DNA of 64,000 nt from an uncultured Bacteroidota bacterium (GTDB lineage Bacteria; Bacteroidota; Bacteroidia; Bacteroidales; VadinHA17), in the NCBI GenBank assembly GCA_903844815.1, contig CAIMVD010000372.1, forward strand, positions 19,030 to 83,029, given 5' to 3'. Made by a program: the position numbers and the translations under genes. The notes under the pieces are model-generated. The model saw only the letters and a list, made by a program, of their open reading frames with translations. It had not been told where the DNA came from and searched no databases. Positions 1-10,298 of the stretch are shown piece by piece. Every line of letters starts with the position of its first letter. Position 1 is the stretch's first letter.

Positions 1-1
1 A

Positions 2-223
2 ATACTCGATCTTCTTGAAGACGGCAGAAATGGTTTCTTCTTTGACCAATATCCTTCACTTGAAAATGTCTATGATGTATGCAAAAAAACACTTCAGAAA
101 AGCAAAACTGAACTGATTGAAATGGGTGAGCAGAGCAGGCAGATGGTTAAAGAAAGGGCTACATTGCAAAATATGGTTGACAATTTTGAGAAGGCGATCA
201 TCTTTACAAGAGATTTTAAATAA
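2..223 (+). CDS. Glycosyltransferase C-terminal fragment (truncated by window edge)
   Basis: Open frame from base 2 to TAA at 221-223: ILDLLEDGRNGFFFDQYPSLENVYDVCKKTLQ...; the 'DGxNGFFF' context resembles GT4-type glycosyltransferase C-termini. The listed ORF 117-299 is in another frame. Confidence 0.55.
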   Translation: MLDLLEDGRNGFFFDQYPSLENVYDVCKKTLQKSKTELIEMGEQSRQMVKERATLQNMVDNFEKAIIFTRDFK

Positions 224-279
224 CAGAAACCCAATAGCAAAAGAAGTAAAAGATCACAAAAGAAAATTTAAATACAAGC

Positions 280-1461
280 ATGTACAACAAAATCCTTGAA
301 TCGTTCCTGAAACTATCTGCCTGGTGCAGCGATCGGGAGTTTAAAGGGTATGATCCCTATGACGGGCTTAACAGTCCTTTTTTCAGAGCTTTGCCTGGTA
401 TTAGCAAAAACAGGTTTGCGCGTCTTGTATGGATTCAGGGATTTAAAAAATCACCGATTAACTTCAGGCCTGTATTTGGTATTAAGAAAGATTATAACCC
501 TAAAGCTCTCGCACTTTTTCTTTCATCTTATGCTACCCTTTATAAAGCTGAAAGCAGGAAGGAATACCTTGACAAGATTGAGTTTTTTGCAGGAAAGATA
601 CTGGAAGTTGCAACACCAGGATATAGTGGTCAATGCTGGGGTTATAATTTCGACTGGGAATCAAGAGCATTTTTTCTGCCTAAATACACACCTACAATCG
701 TTGTCTCCTCGTTCGTGGCTAACGCATTGCTTGATGCATACGAAATTATTCCAGATGATCGTTTTCTCAAGGCGGCCCGAAGCACCTGCGACTTTATCCT
801 TAAAGACCTCAACCGTACATGGGATGATCAGGGCAATTTTATTTTCTCATACTCAAAGTTTGACAATAGTTCTGTTTTCAATGCTTCACTTCTGGGGAGC
901 AGGTTGCTTGCCAGGATATCTTCGATTACTGGAGAACCGGAACTTGCCGCAGAGGCTAAGAAATCAGTGGAATATGTTTGTTCATGTCAGAAGGCCGATG
1001 GGGCCTGGGGTTATGGAAAGCTTCCATTCCATCAGTGGATTGATAACTTTCATACCGGCTTTAACCTTGAATGCATTTCAGATTACATGAAATACTCGGG
1101 CGACAATTCATATACTCAAAATCTGGAGAGGGGCCTGGAATATTATGTTAATACTTTTTTTACACCTGAGGGAGTCTCAAAATATTATAACACATCGATT
1201 TATCCTGTAGATATTCACGCCCCTGCACAACTTGTGGTAACATTGAGCAGGTTGGGAAGATTCGGTCAGTACAGGGAACTGATCGACAGGGTGCTAGGCT
1301 GGACTATAAACAATATGCAGTCGCCTAAAGGTTATTTTTATTATCAGGTATCAAAACATTATACGGTGAAGATACCTTATATGCGCTGGTCGCAGGCCTG
1401 GATATTTTATGGCATGAGTACTTATCTGCTCAGTGCAAAATCTGACGTTGCCGGTCATTAA
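280..1461 (+). CDS. Hypothetical polysaccharide-biosynthesis-associated protein, probable alpha/alpha-toroid fold
   Basis: 393-aa ORF with repeated helical WGYNFDW / CQKADGAWGYG segments typical of alpha/alpha-barrel proteins; inside the EPS operon. Confidence 0.75.
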   Translation: MYNKILESFLKLSAWCSDREFKGYDPYDGLNSPFFRALPGISKNRFARLVWIQGFKKSPINFRPVFGIKKDYNPKALALFLSSYATLYKAESRKEYLDKIEFFAGKILEVATPGYSGQCWGYNFDWESRAFFLPKYTPTIVVSSFVANALLDAYEIIPDDRFLKAARSTCDFILKDLNRTWDDQGNFIFSYSKFDNSSVFNASLLGSRLLARISSITGEPELAAEAKKSVEYVCSCQKADGAWGYGKLPFHQWIDNFHTGFNLECISDYMKYSGDNSYTQNLERGLEYYVNTFFTPEGVSKYYNTSIYPVDIHAPAQLVVTLSRLGRFGQYRELIDRVLGWTINNMQSPKGYFYYQVSKHYTVKIPYMRWSQAWIFYGMSTYLLSAKSDVAGH

Positions 1462-1537
1462 CTTCATGACTGCACTTTGTTTTTATATCTTTGTATGATG
1501 GCATAATAATTTAGTAGTAACCTAAAATAATAACCGG

Positions 1538-2569
1538 TTGAAGAATATGAAGATTTGGATCGATTTTATTAATACTCCGCAGGTGACCTTCTGGATCCCG
1601 TTTATAAACGAATTCAGAAAGAGCAACCACCAGATGCTGCTTACCTGCCGCGATTCGGGAAACACTGTAGCCCTTCTCCGGCAATATGATCTTCCTTTTG
1701 AGATCATTGGAGAGAGAGCCGGAAAGGGAATGATGCAGAAACTTCTCCTTTTCCCAAGAAGGATGATTAACCTTTACAGCTATATCAGAAAAAACAGGCC
1801 CGACATTGCCTGCAGCCAGAGCAGTTTTTACCAGCCTGTTGTTGCCCGTTTCCTGGGCATCCCAAGTCTTTATACAAACGATAACGAGCATGCAAAAGGA
1901 AATATTTTCGGGTTCTTGTTTGCGAAAAGGGTTATTTTGCCTGTCGCTCTTGAGAATGAAGATTTTGTAAATAAATGGCCGCTCAGGAAAAAGGTCCTTT
2001 TCTATCCCAGTGTCAAAGAAGCCATTTATCTGTCGCAGCGTTCTGATCTTGTTGCACTCACATCGGGCACAAAATCAAAAATCTACTTCAGGCCAGAGCC
2101 CTGGTCGGCACAGTACTATACTGGTCCTCTGAATTTTTTTGACGAGACCTTGCTTAAACTCTCTGAAGAACATGAGGTCGTTATCCTTCCCAGGGACAAG
2201 AACCAGACCACTCACTACCAGCAGGAAAAATTCAAGGCAATAACGGTTGCAGAAAAGCCTCTTTCCCTTGATAAAATTGTATCCGACTGTCTGCTTTTTA
2301 TCGGAGCAGGAGGTTCAATGACACGTGAGATGGCAGTACTTGAAATTCCTGTTATCTCAATTTACCAGGCAGAATTGCTGGCCGTCGACAGGTACCTTAT
2401 CGAGAAGGGCCTGATGATGATAAACAGCAAAATATCTTATGAGGAAATTAAATCCTTCCTTGGCTCATTCTCCGGTTCCGAAAGCAACTGGCTGATCCTG
2501 AAAGAGGGAGAACAATCATATTCAATAATAAAAAAACTAATTTATAACCTGCAATATGAACAAAATTAG
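1538..2569 (+). CDS. DUF354-like (glycosyltransferase-B/epimerase-like) protein
   Basis: MKIWIDFINTPQVTFWIPFINEFRKSNHQMLLTCRDSGNT... and FIGAGGSMTREMAVLEIPVISIY, typical of DUF354; overlaps the next gene by 14 nt. Confidence 0.8.
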   Translation: MKNMKIWIDFINTPQVTFWIPFINEFRKSNHQMLLTCRDSGNTVALLRQYDLPFEIIGERAGKGMMQKLLLFPRRMINLYSYIRKNRPDIACSQSSFYQPVVARFLGIPSLYTNDNEHAKGNIFGFLFAKRVILPVALENEDFVNKWPLRKKVLFYPSVKEAIYLSQRSDLVALTSGTKSKIYFRPEPWSAQYYTGPLNFFDETLLKLSEEHEVVILPRDKNQTTHYQQEKFKAITVAEKPLSLDKIVSDCLLFIGAGGSMTREMAVLEIPVISIYQAELLAVDRYLIEKGLMMINSKISYEEIKSFLGSFSGSESNWLILKEGEQSYSIIKKLIYNLQYEQN

Positions 2570-3578
2570 AGGATCGATTATTGGTCTTGGAAAAATGGGG
2601 CTCTCACATGCTGCCATTGTAGGCGCCCATCCCGCTGTGGAATTTGCTGCCGTGTGCGATACTTCTTCAATGATTCTTGATGGTTTCAAGAAGTACACAA
2701 AGGTACATACCTACAGTGATTATAAAAAGATGATCGATAACGAGAAGCTTGACTTCACCGTTATCGCCACGCCTACAAAGTACCATTACCCGATGGTTAA
2801 ATACGCCTTCGATAATAATGTTAATGTGTTCTGTGAGAAACCTTTTACTCTGCTCTCATCTGAAGGACAGGAACTGGTTGAGATTGCGGCAAGCAAATGG
2901 CTTGTAAACCAGGTGGGCTATCATAATCATTTTATTGGGACTTTCAGGGAACTTAAAAGGCTTCTCCAGGAAAACGTCATCGGCGAGCTTGTTCATTTCT
3001 CCGGTGAGGCATACGGACCTGTAGTAACTATGGAAAAAGGCAGTACATGGCGTTCAAAACCTGAAGAAGGCGGAGGGTGCCTGTTCGATTACGCTTCGCA
3101 TGTAATCAACCTCATCCAGGAAATAATCGGCAGGCCTGAACAGGTTAACGGAGCACTGCTTAAGAGCATCTACTCCAAAGGTGTTGAAGATGCTGTCTAC
3201 TCACTTCTAACCCTTGAGAGCGGCCTTACAGGCACTCTCCTGGTTAACTGGAGCGATGAGACCTATCGTAAAATGTCGACTTCACTGTCACTTCAGGGCA
3301 AAAAGGGGAAGATAATCTGCGATGCCACTGAAATTAAAATATACCTTAAAGAACCGAATCAGAAGGAAAAACTCGAAAAAGGGTGGACCATAAAGTATAT
3401 TACTGAATTTGCACTTCCGGTCAACTTCGAGCTCAGGGGTGAAGAGTACTCTGCCCAGATCGATTACTTCGTTGATAATATCATCAGTAAGAAGAATGGC
3501 AGTTTAAATACTTTCAGCCAGGGACTTTACACCGATAAGGTAATTGAGATGATAATTGAAAAAGCTAAAAAAAATTAA
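2556..3578 (+). CDS. Gfo/Idh/MocA family oxidoreductase
   Basis: N-terminal GLGKMGLSHAAIV Rossmann motif, FCEKPF motif, downstream GGGCLFDYASHVINL. Confidence 0.9.
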   Translation: MNKIRGSIIGLGKMGLSHAAIVGAHPAVEFAAVCDTSSMILDGFKKYTKVHTYSDYKKMIDNEKLDFTVIATPTKYHYPMVKYAFDNNVNVFCEKPFTLLSSEGQELVEIAASKWLVNQVGYHNHFIGTFRELKRLLQENVIGELVHFSGEAYGPVVTMEKGSTWRSKPEEGGGCLFDYASHVINLIQEIIGRPEQVNGALLKSIYSKGVEDAVYSLLTLESGLTGTLLVNWSDETYRKMSTSLSLQGKKGKIICDATEIKIYLKEPNQKEKLEKGWTIKYITEFALPVNFELRGEEYSAQIDYFVDNIISKKNGSLNTFSQGLYTDKVIEMIIEKAKKN

Positions 3579-3581
3579 GAC

Positions 3582-4439
3582 ATGGATAAGGTACTATTTG
3601 GTGATAATCAGTTTTTTGCAGTTAATCATGCCTCCGATGAGAAATCAAGAGCACAGGCAATAAGGTTTAAGGATGATTCTGCAATTATCGGTGTGCTCGA
3701 TCAGGCTATAGATCTGGGCCTAAATACCTTTATGTGTACAACACACGACCGTATTGCAAATATTTGTGACCATATGAGATCGAATCCCGGAAGATACAAG
3801 GACTTCAATATCTTTCCCTGTATGCCCTATGCGCATAAATATGCTAATGCAGTTACCGAACTGGGTATAATGGGAACTATCAAGCAATATGTTCCCGGCA
3901 ATATTTTCGGAACATTTGCCAAGGGCGGTATGGCATTCCTGTCGAACGACTTCAGCAAACTCATGCAGATTCTTATCGATGCCGAAATGAAAATGTTCAA
4001 GGGTATTAATACTCCCGTCATCTTTATACAGAATGTTCTGGTCGACCTTATTCTAGGTCTTGGAATGTTCGAAGTATTTAAGGAATACGACGAGTATATC
4101 AGGAAAAAATATGATGCTGAACCCGGATATATTACAATGAATATGCCGATGCTTCTGGATGCTTTGGAAGGTTTGGGGATTAAAAATCCTATTATTTGCA
4201 CTTCTATCAATAAGATCGGATTCAGGATGGCGGGCGGAAATGAGATTTATGAAAAATATCTTCAGGAAAGAGAGTTCAGGCCGATTGCAATGCAGGTACT
4301 TGCCGCAGGAGCACTCAGGCCTAAGGAAGCCATTGAATATCTCGGAAAGTTCCCGAAAATTGAATCTGTTCTATTCGGGGCTTCTTCAAAAGGTCATATA
4401 AAGGAGACTCAGGAGCTGATACATCAGTACCTGAAATAA
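3582..4439 (+). CDS. Hypothetical protein, possibly TIM-barrel / aldo-keto-reductase-like
   Basis: 285-aa ORF 3 nt after the oxidoreductase; C-terminal ESVLFGASSKGHIKETQELI resembles an AKR-like phosphate-binding end. Confidence 0.65.
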   Translation: MDKVLFGDNQFFAVNHASDEKSRAQAIRFKDDSAIIGVLDQAIDLGLNTFMCTTHDRIANICDHMRSNPGRYKDFNIFPCMPYAHKYANAVTELGIMGTIKQYVPGNIFGTFAKGGMAFLSNDFSKLMQILIDAEMKMFKGINTPVIFIQNVLVDLILGLGMFEVFKEYDEYIRKKYDAEPGYITMNMPMLLDALEGLGIKNPIICTSINKIGFRMAGGNEIYEKYLQEREFRPIAMQVLAAGALRPKEAIEYLGKFPKIESVLFGASSKGHIKETQELIHQYLK

Positions 4440-4478
4440 AAAAAGTGGAAATTTAAAGCCGGTAAAGTTAGCATCTGT

Positions 4479-5735
4479 ATGATCGAAAAGGTTAGCCAGC
4501 GAGGCAGTGGGAGGAAACTATTGAAAAAAAGACTGGTTTCAGTCTTTTTTATATTGGCCTTTTTGGTTGTTGTTTTTCTTTTCATTGATTTTGTTGGTCC
4601 TTCAAAAATCACGGTTAGTGATGATAAAGTCTTTGGCCTGGAATGTCTTAGAGCCCGCGATCTGATTGTACAGGAGTATGACAAGGATGGGAACCTGTGG
4701 GCATCAAGGGGAATGAAGATTTACATGCTGGAAAAGGGAAGTCGTGATTTTAAGCGCATTGCCCATGTTCCAACAGGCTTAACGATTTTATGGCTTCGCG
4801 ATTTCTCAATTGTTCGATGGGCTTTATTAAGGCCCGAATGCATTGAAATGACAGTTGCCGGAAATGGCGATATTCATGCATTATCGGCTGGAAGGATGTG
4901 GCTTCGGAAGAGTAATTCAAAAAAATTCATTGAAACACATCGTCTTGAACATTATGGTTTTGGCGATCAGGGAATAAGGAACGATGGCATCCTGAGCGTA
5001 AATGAAAACACAATTTATCTCGGGGAATATTTCCAGAATCCTGACAGAACGAGTGTGAATATCCTTAAAAACAGTGGTGACGGAATCGGCTGGACAAAAG
5101 CTTATGCTTTTCAGCCTGGTCAGATACGGCACATTCACGCATTGCAGAAAGATCCGTTCACCGACAGTTTATGGGTATGTACTGGTGATTCGGATGAGGA
5201 ATCAATGATTGCACGTTCGGGTGATGGATTTATGACAATCAATAAACTGGGAGAAGGGAGCCAGCTTTGGCGTGTTTGTCAGTTGGTATTCACAAAAGAT
5301 GAAGTTATTTGGGGAACAGATAACGGGGATGAAGAAATTGCCGGAATCTATGGGTGGAACAGGAGAACTTCAGAGTTGAAGAAATATTGCAGCGTGCCTG
5401 GTGCAATTTTCTTTGCAACAAGCCTGCAGGGAGGAACCATAGTTATGAGCACCAATCGCGAAAGGATGGCAAACGAAAAGGATGACAAGGTTCGTCTGTA
5501 TATTAAACCTGAGGGCGGAGATATTAAGGTTGTTGAATGCGGAACCTGGAATCATAACAAACCCGGATTCTGGTACAAGTATGCAATGCTTCGGTTTCAA
5601 CGATATCAGGGAGGACCCGCACTCGCTTTTACCTGCCTTAACCAGAAGGAATTGCCCGACAGTGAATTGATTATTGTTTCTGAGGAATCCCTTCTTAAAG
5701 CCGGGGTAACTGCAGAGAACAACAAGAAAAAGTAA
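4479..5735 (+). CDS. Membrane-anchored hypothetical protein with propeller-like (BNR/Kelch-like) ectodomain
   Basis: 418-aa ORF, N-terminal TM (FFILAFLVVVFLFIDFV), then W/G-rich repeats. Confidence 0.65.
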   Translation: MIEKVSQRGSGRKLLKKRLVSVFFILAFLVVVFLFIDFVGPSKITVSDDKVFGLECLRARDLIVQEYDKDGNLWASRGMKIYMLEKGSRDFKRIAHVPTGLTILWLRDFSIVRWALLRPECIEMTVAGNGDIHALSAGRMWLRKSNSKKFIETHRLEHYGFGDQGIRNDGILSVNENTIYLGEYFQNPDRTSVNILKNSGDGIGWTKAYAFQPGQIRHIHALQKDPFTDSLWVCTGDSDEESMIARSGDGFMTINKLGEGSQLWRVCQLVFTKDEVIWGTDNGDEEIAGIYGWNRRTSELKKYCSVPGAIFFATSLQGGTIVMSTNRERMANEKDDKVRLYIKPEGGDIKVVECGTWNHNKPGFWYKYAMLRFQRYQGGPALAFTCLNQKELPDSELIIVSEESLLKAGVTAENNKKK

Positions 5736-5742
5736 CCAGATT

Positions 5743-6984
5743 ATGAAAAGCTATTCTACTACCACCGATAACATGACAATGCAGAAAACTGCATTTGTCT
5801 TCCTGCTGTTACTCTCCCTCCATTTCTGGGAGCTCAAATACATCCCTCAGGTACTTAATATCGAAAACCTGATTACCTGGGTCATAAGTATTATTGCCTT
5901 CGCTATGGTCAGCAAGAAATCAGGTATGCATTTTACCTATGCAATTTTTATCTTCCTTGCCGGACTTGTTTTTAATAGTATAGCAGCTTATGTTAATCTT
6001 GGGCAGAATCCGGTAAAGACTATACTTTCTTTCGAGTTCTCCTATTTTATTTTGTTATATTTCGTCCTTCATTACCTTAACCTTAGCCGCAAATACCTCG
6101 AAAACCTTATAATTGTCTTTGCCTTAATATATTCATTTATTTTCATCCTGCAATACACTGTTTATCCTACTGTTATTTTCAGGAGTGATAAGAATACAGC
6201 AGTATGGAGCAAACAATTTGAGATAATAGGCAATGGTTTCCTGATGCTGGGATATTTTCTTGTGTTAAACAGGTATCTTCTTTATCAGAAACTTGTTAAC
6301 ATTCTGATGGCCCTCTTCTTTTTTGCGGTACTTTTTTACAGTGACTTCCGGACTCTTATTGCAGGTGCCGCTGTAGTAACGGTTGTTATGCTGCTTAGAA
6401 TATTTCACAGGCCTCAGGATATTGCAAAAATTGTTTTTGTAGGCTTACTGTTTGTGGCAATCACACAACAGAGTGCGATTTCGAAGGTAATGACAAAAAT
6501 GGTTACTCAAACCCAAAGCAATTTAAAAGAGGGAAAAAAGTATGTCAGACTTGTACAGACTGAGTTCTTTTTCAAGAAATATCCGAGAAACCTGTCATAC
6601 TTCATAATCGGAGGGGGAAAACCATCGGGTCCAAACCTTTTTAAATTTAACAGGTCTATTTTTTTTGGAATGAATTATAACATCGTCTGGGTCGATATAG
6701 GATTACTCGGATTTTATATTGTTGTGGGGGGAGTTGCTACTTTGGGCCTTCTTCTCTGGGTTTTAAGGGGTATTTTAACCCGGTTGCCCAGAGACAGAAT
6801 ATATCTGAGTTCGTACTTTCTTTATCTTCTGCTTGTCTCTTTTACAAATGAGGAAATATACAGGAATGGAATTTTTACAGTTCAGGCTATAGCATTATAC
6901 CTTATCGATCAAGCAATACAAGAAAGGGATGATGTTGAAAATAAGATGGTAACTGATGTAAATGAAATCCCGGCAACCTCCTGA
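5743..6984 (+). CDS. O-antigen ligase/polymerase (Wzy-like) membrane protein
   Basis: 413-aa polytopic ORF in an EPS operon, with a large loop before the C-terminal TMs. Confidence 0.75.
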   Translation: MKSYSTTTDNMTMQKTAFVFLLLLSLHFWELKYIPQVLNIENLITWVISIIAFAMVSKKSGMHFTYAIFIFLAGLVFNSIAAYVNLGQNPVKTILSFEFSYFILLYFVLHYLNLSRKYLENLIIVFALIYSFIFILQYTVYPTVIFRSDKNTAVWSKQFEIIGNGFLMLGYFLVLNRYLLYQKLVNILMALFFFAVLFYSDFRTLIAGAAVVTVVMLLRIFHRPQDIAKIVFVGLLFVAITQQSAISKVMTKMVTQTQSNLKEGKKYVRLVQTEFFFKKYPRNLSYFIIGGGKPSGPNLFKFNRSIFFGMNYNIVWVDIGLLGFYIVVGGVATLGLLLWVLRGILTRLPRDRIYLSSYFLYLLLVSFTNEEIYRNGIFTVQAIALYLIDQAIQERDDVENKMVTDVNEIPATS

Positions 6985-7046
6985 AAATGTTGCTATTTGA
7001 GATATTCTTAACAGAAGGCCCCCATGATGGCTATAAAAAAAGTAAA

Positions 7047-8702
7047 ATGCGTAAATCTCTTTCCCTGATTCTTTTAATCTGTCTGTTAAACTTGCAGCAT
7101 ATTTCAGCTGTAAAGTATTATGTGAGCAACAGTAAAGGATCCGACGGTTCTTCAAGAAATGGCAAGACGGAAGCATCTTCATGGAAGACTTTATCGTGGG
7201 TAAGCAAAAAATCATTTTTGCCCGGAGATTCTATCCTTCTACGGAGAGGAGATACCTGGAGGGAGACTTTTACAATTCCCTCCGCCGGGGCTCAGGGTTC
7301 ATTTTTATTTATTGGCAGTTACGGTAAAGGATCAAATCCCCGGATTCTTGGTTCGGAACCGGCTTTGAAATGGACAAGGCTCGAAGGAAACTTATGGAGT
7401 TCCGAGGCTTCTTTTTCCGACCCCTATTCTGCAGGAAAATATGGATCTGAAATTTTTTTCGTTAATACTGACAGCACTGTTTCGTGGGGAGTTCATAAGC
7501 TTAAATCAGGTGATTGCCTTGCAGAATACGACTGGACATTTGCCTCAGGAAAACTATTTGTCTTTTGTACTGTAGATCCTGCTTCCCGTTATGTGGTTGT
7601 TGAGGCTCCTCAAAGGCGGAATGCAATTAATCTCAATGATAAAAACTATCTTCATATCAATGGAGTAGATCTTTCCTACGTAGGCGAGGCGGCAATCTCC
7701 TATAAATCAAAACCCCAGCGCCAGCAGAAGGGATTAATTATTGAAAATTCTGAAATTGCATATGTATCTATCAAAGATTCGGAACTGGGTTACGGAATCG
7801 ACGCTGCCTATTCCGACATGATAGTCAGGGGATGCGAAATTCACAATTGCGGCAGACGTGGAATCTCATTTCATATTTATGGAAGCGTGAACCTGTCAAA
7901 TGTTCTGATTGAGAACAACTATTTTCACGATGGGTTTCACACTACTGGCCCTGATTTCAGTGTCGGCTCCAAATCATATTATCTGTCACATATTAATGGG
8001 GTGATTGTCAGACGAAATATATTCTATGACCCTCCAGCAAGCAAAGCAAATACAAACCACATTTTTATTCAGAATTATCGTTTTTCGGAATTGGATGCGA
8101 CAATAAGTAATATTTACATCTATTCAAATATTTTTATTGCTCCTTCGGAGTCTGCCGTGCAAATGGAAGGGACACAGAGCGTCTATATTTATAATAATAC
8201 CTTCTTCAATCATAATACATCGCGATCCGAAACCATTTCTCATGTCTGGGTGGATAAACATAATTCCTCGGTAGAGGTGAAAAACAATATTTTTTATTCC
8301 AGCCTGAAGAGCGATGACAACGGCAGCGGAGTTGAACTGTTTTTACGACAAGGGCAGGATCCCCAAAAAGTCGTTGCAGATTATAATTTATATTACAGGA
8401 TCAATAACAACCTTAGGATTATTGAGAAAGAATACGCCGGAACCTGGTATATGAATAGTATTGCCTCTATCAGATCTGAAACAGGATGGGAAAAACACTC
8501 TCCTACGCCAGGGGACCCTCTTTTTACCGACCCTTCAACGAATAATTTCACATTAAAGGAAGGATCACCCGCCATTGGCAAGGGGAGTAATTTAAATCTT
8601 CCCTTTGATTTCTACGGGAAGAGTTTTAATGCCGTAAATCCATCAATCGGAGCTTGTGAATTTGGTCAAAAAAAAACTTATCCTCCGTCAAAGAAAAAAT
8701 GA
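7047..8702 (+). CDS. Secreted right-handed parallel beta-helix protein (paralog 1)
   Basis: Start placed at ATG 7047 (MRKSLSLILLICLLNLQHISA signal peptide) within ORF 6987-8702; beta-helix motifs IVRGCEIHNCGRRGIS, IENNYFHDGFHTTGPDFSVG. Confidence 0.85.
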   Translation: MRKSLSLILLICLLNLQHISAVKYYVSNSKGSDGSSRNGKTEASSWKTLSWVSKKSFLPGDSILLRRGDTWRETFTIPSAGAQGSFLFIGSYGKGSNPRILGSEPALKWTRLEGNLWSSEASFSDPYSAGKYGSEIFFVNTDSTVSWGVHKLKSGDCLAEYDWTFASGKLFVFCTVDPASRYVVVEAPQRRNAINLNDKNYLHINGVDLSYVGEAAISYKSKPQRQQKGLIIENSEIAYVSIKDSELGYGIDAAYSDMIVRGCEIHNCGRRGISFHIYGSVNLSNVLIENNYFHDGFHTTGPDFSVGSKSYYLSHINGVIVRRNIFYDPPASKANTNHIFIQNYRFSELDATISNIYIYSNIFIAPSESAVQMEGTQSVYIYNNTFFNHNTSRSETISHVWVDKHNSSVEVKNNIFYSSLKSDDNGSGVELFLRQGQDPQKVVADYNLYYRINNNLRIIEKEYAGTWYMNSIASIRSETGWEKHSPTPGDPLFTDPSTNNFTLKEGSPAIGKGSNLNLPFDFYGKSFNAVNPSIGACEFGQKKTYPPSKKK

Positions 8703-9016
8703 TTTTGATGTAATCACCTGAATCAGCCCTGTTTTTTACTGTAACTCAGGGTAAATATTTGAATTATAGCTAATTGACTTTCAAAGGCTGTTTGGCAGTC
8801 TAAATATGTGAACATTAACCTGTATTGGTATTGCTATGATATTCAATAAAATAGTTATTTGCTAAAATTCCAGAAAAATTTAGAACAACAAAATGCATTA
8901 TTTCTGCGGGTTAACAAATTGGGCTATCTTTGTGTTTAAAGTAAGAATTAGTGAATTGCCGATTAAGAAAAACTGATTTTTAAGGATCCAATATTTATAA
9001 AAAAATTATAGCACCA

Positions 9017-10228
9017 ATGAAGAAAAAGATTCTTCCTTTTTTTCTCCTTATATTTTTTAATTCATTACTTGCCGGTAATGCAGATGGAGTAAAAGTCGTT
9101 TTCCGTTACGATGATTTCCTTCTCAAACCATCCCCTTTGAATGATTCCCTTCTGAATACATTCGCCAGAAATAATATCCCGTTATGTATCGGAATTGTTC
9201 CGTTTGATACATCTGGAAACTTTCTTAACGGATTGGATTCAGCTCAAATCTCAGCCCTCCGATCCAGAATATCAAGGGGTGAGGTGGAGGTCGCTCTTCA
9301 CGGGTTTAACCACAGAAATCATCTTAAACCCGGTCGGTTCACAAAATCTACTTACAGTGAGTGGGCAGAAATGCAATACGACGACCAGGTGAAAAAGTTG
9401 TCGTACGGTAAAAATATCCTCGACAGTGTACTTGGGACAAATATTAAGGTTTTCGTTCCCCCGTTTAATACCTACGACGACAATACTCTGAAAGCCCTGG
9501 AAACACTTGGTTTTGAGATTGTATCGGGAAGTCGTCAAGGCTCATCAAACGGGCAAACCATTCAATTCATACCCTCAACCTATGAGGATTTTTCTTCCCT
9601 TTCAGAGATAATTGAGAAAAACAGGGATAATGATGTTTCGGTTATTGTATATTTTCACCCATATACCTTTAAGGGGGGAAGCGACAAATACTCAACAAGA
9701 GAAGAAGGAAATATGTCACTTGAAGATCTGGATTCGCTTCTGGCGAAGCTAAATTCAGCGAATACATCATTCTTTTCTTTTTCAGGCCTTGATGAAACGG
9801 GAGACTTTAACAGTGGCTCCTTTAGGAACAATACTATGAAATACAACCTGTTAAAGAAGACACTTTTATATACAAAACTATATAATTATGGCACTTTGCG
9901 TTCTTCGGGCTCTACCGGAACCGACAATGCGCTGACAGCAGCGAACATTCTGCTTCATATTCTGATTTTTTTAATAACCTTTTCACTTACAGGCCTTTTC
10001 CTAAAGATTTTTCATCCGGAAATTACAACTGTTCTCGTACTTCTGATTTTATGGCTGGTTCCTGTTTCAGCATACCTGGTTTATATAAGAAACGATTTCA
10101 GCTTCGGAATGGTTGTAATTATGTTGTTGGTGATTTTCAGTTCTTTGATATCCGCGATACTGTGGAAGTACACTGGTTTATTTCCTATTAGACGGAATAA
10201 ACAGCATGTTTCAGTTGTTGTATCTTAG
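9017..10228 (+). CDS. Polysaccharide deacetylase (NodB/DUF2334-like) with C-terminal transmembrane region
   Basis: VVFRYDDF, VEVALHGFNHRNH, VFVPPFNTYDDNTL, IVYFHPYTF motifs; hydrophobic segments from ~9950 to ~10180. Confidence 0.8.
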   Translation: MKKKILPFFLLIFFNSLLAGNADGVKVVFRYDDFLLKPSPLNDSLLNTFARNNIPLCIGIVPFDTSGNFLNGLDSAQISALRSRISRGEVEVALHGFNHRNHLKPGRFTKSTYSEWAEMQYDDQVKKLSYGKNILDSVLGTNIKVFVPPFNTYDDNTLKALETLGFEIVSGSRQGSSNGQTIQFIPSTYEDFSSLSEIIEKNRDNDVSVIVYFHPYTFKGGSDKYSTREEGNMSLEDLDSLLAKLNSANTSFFSFSGLDETGDFNSGSFRNNTMKYNLLKKTLLYTKLYNYGTLRSSGSTGTDNALTAANILLHILIFLITFSLTGLFLKIFHPEITTVLVLLILWLVPVSAYLVYIRNDFSFGMVVIMLLVIFSSLISAILWKYTGLFPIRRNKQHVSVVVS

Positions 10229-10298
10229 AGGATATATTTATTTATTTTTGAATGTTTTTTACTACAGACCAATTATCACATAACCTATTATATCGCTT

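Noticed and set aside
350-1090. 246-aa + strand ORF inside 280-1461
   Set aside because: Alternate-frame shadow of a longer ORF with coherent operon context.
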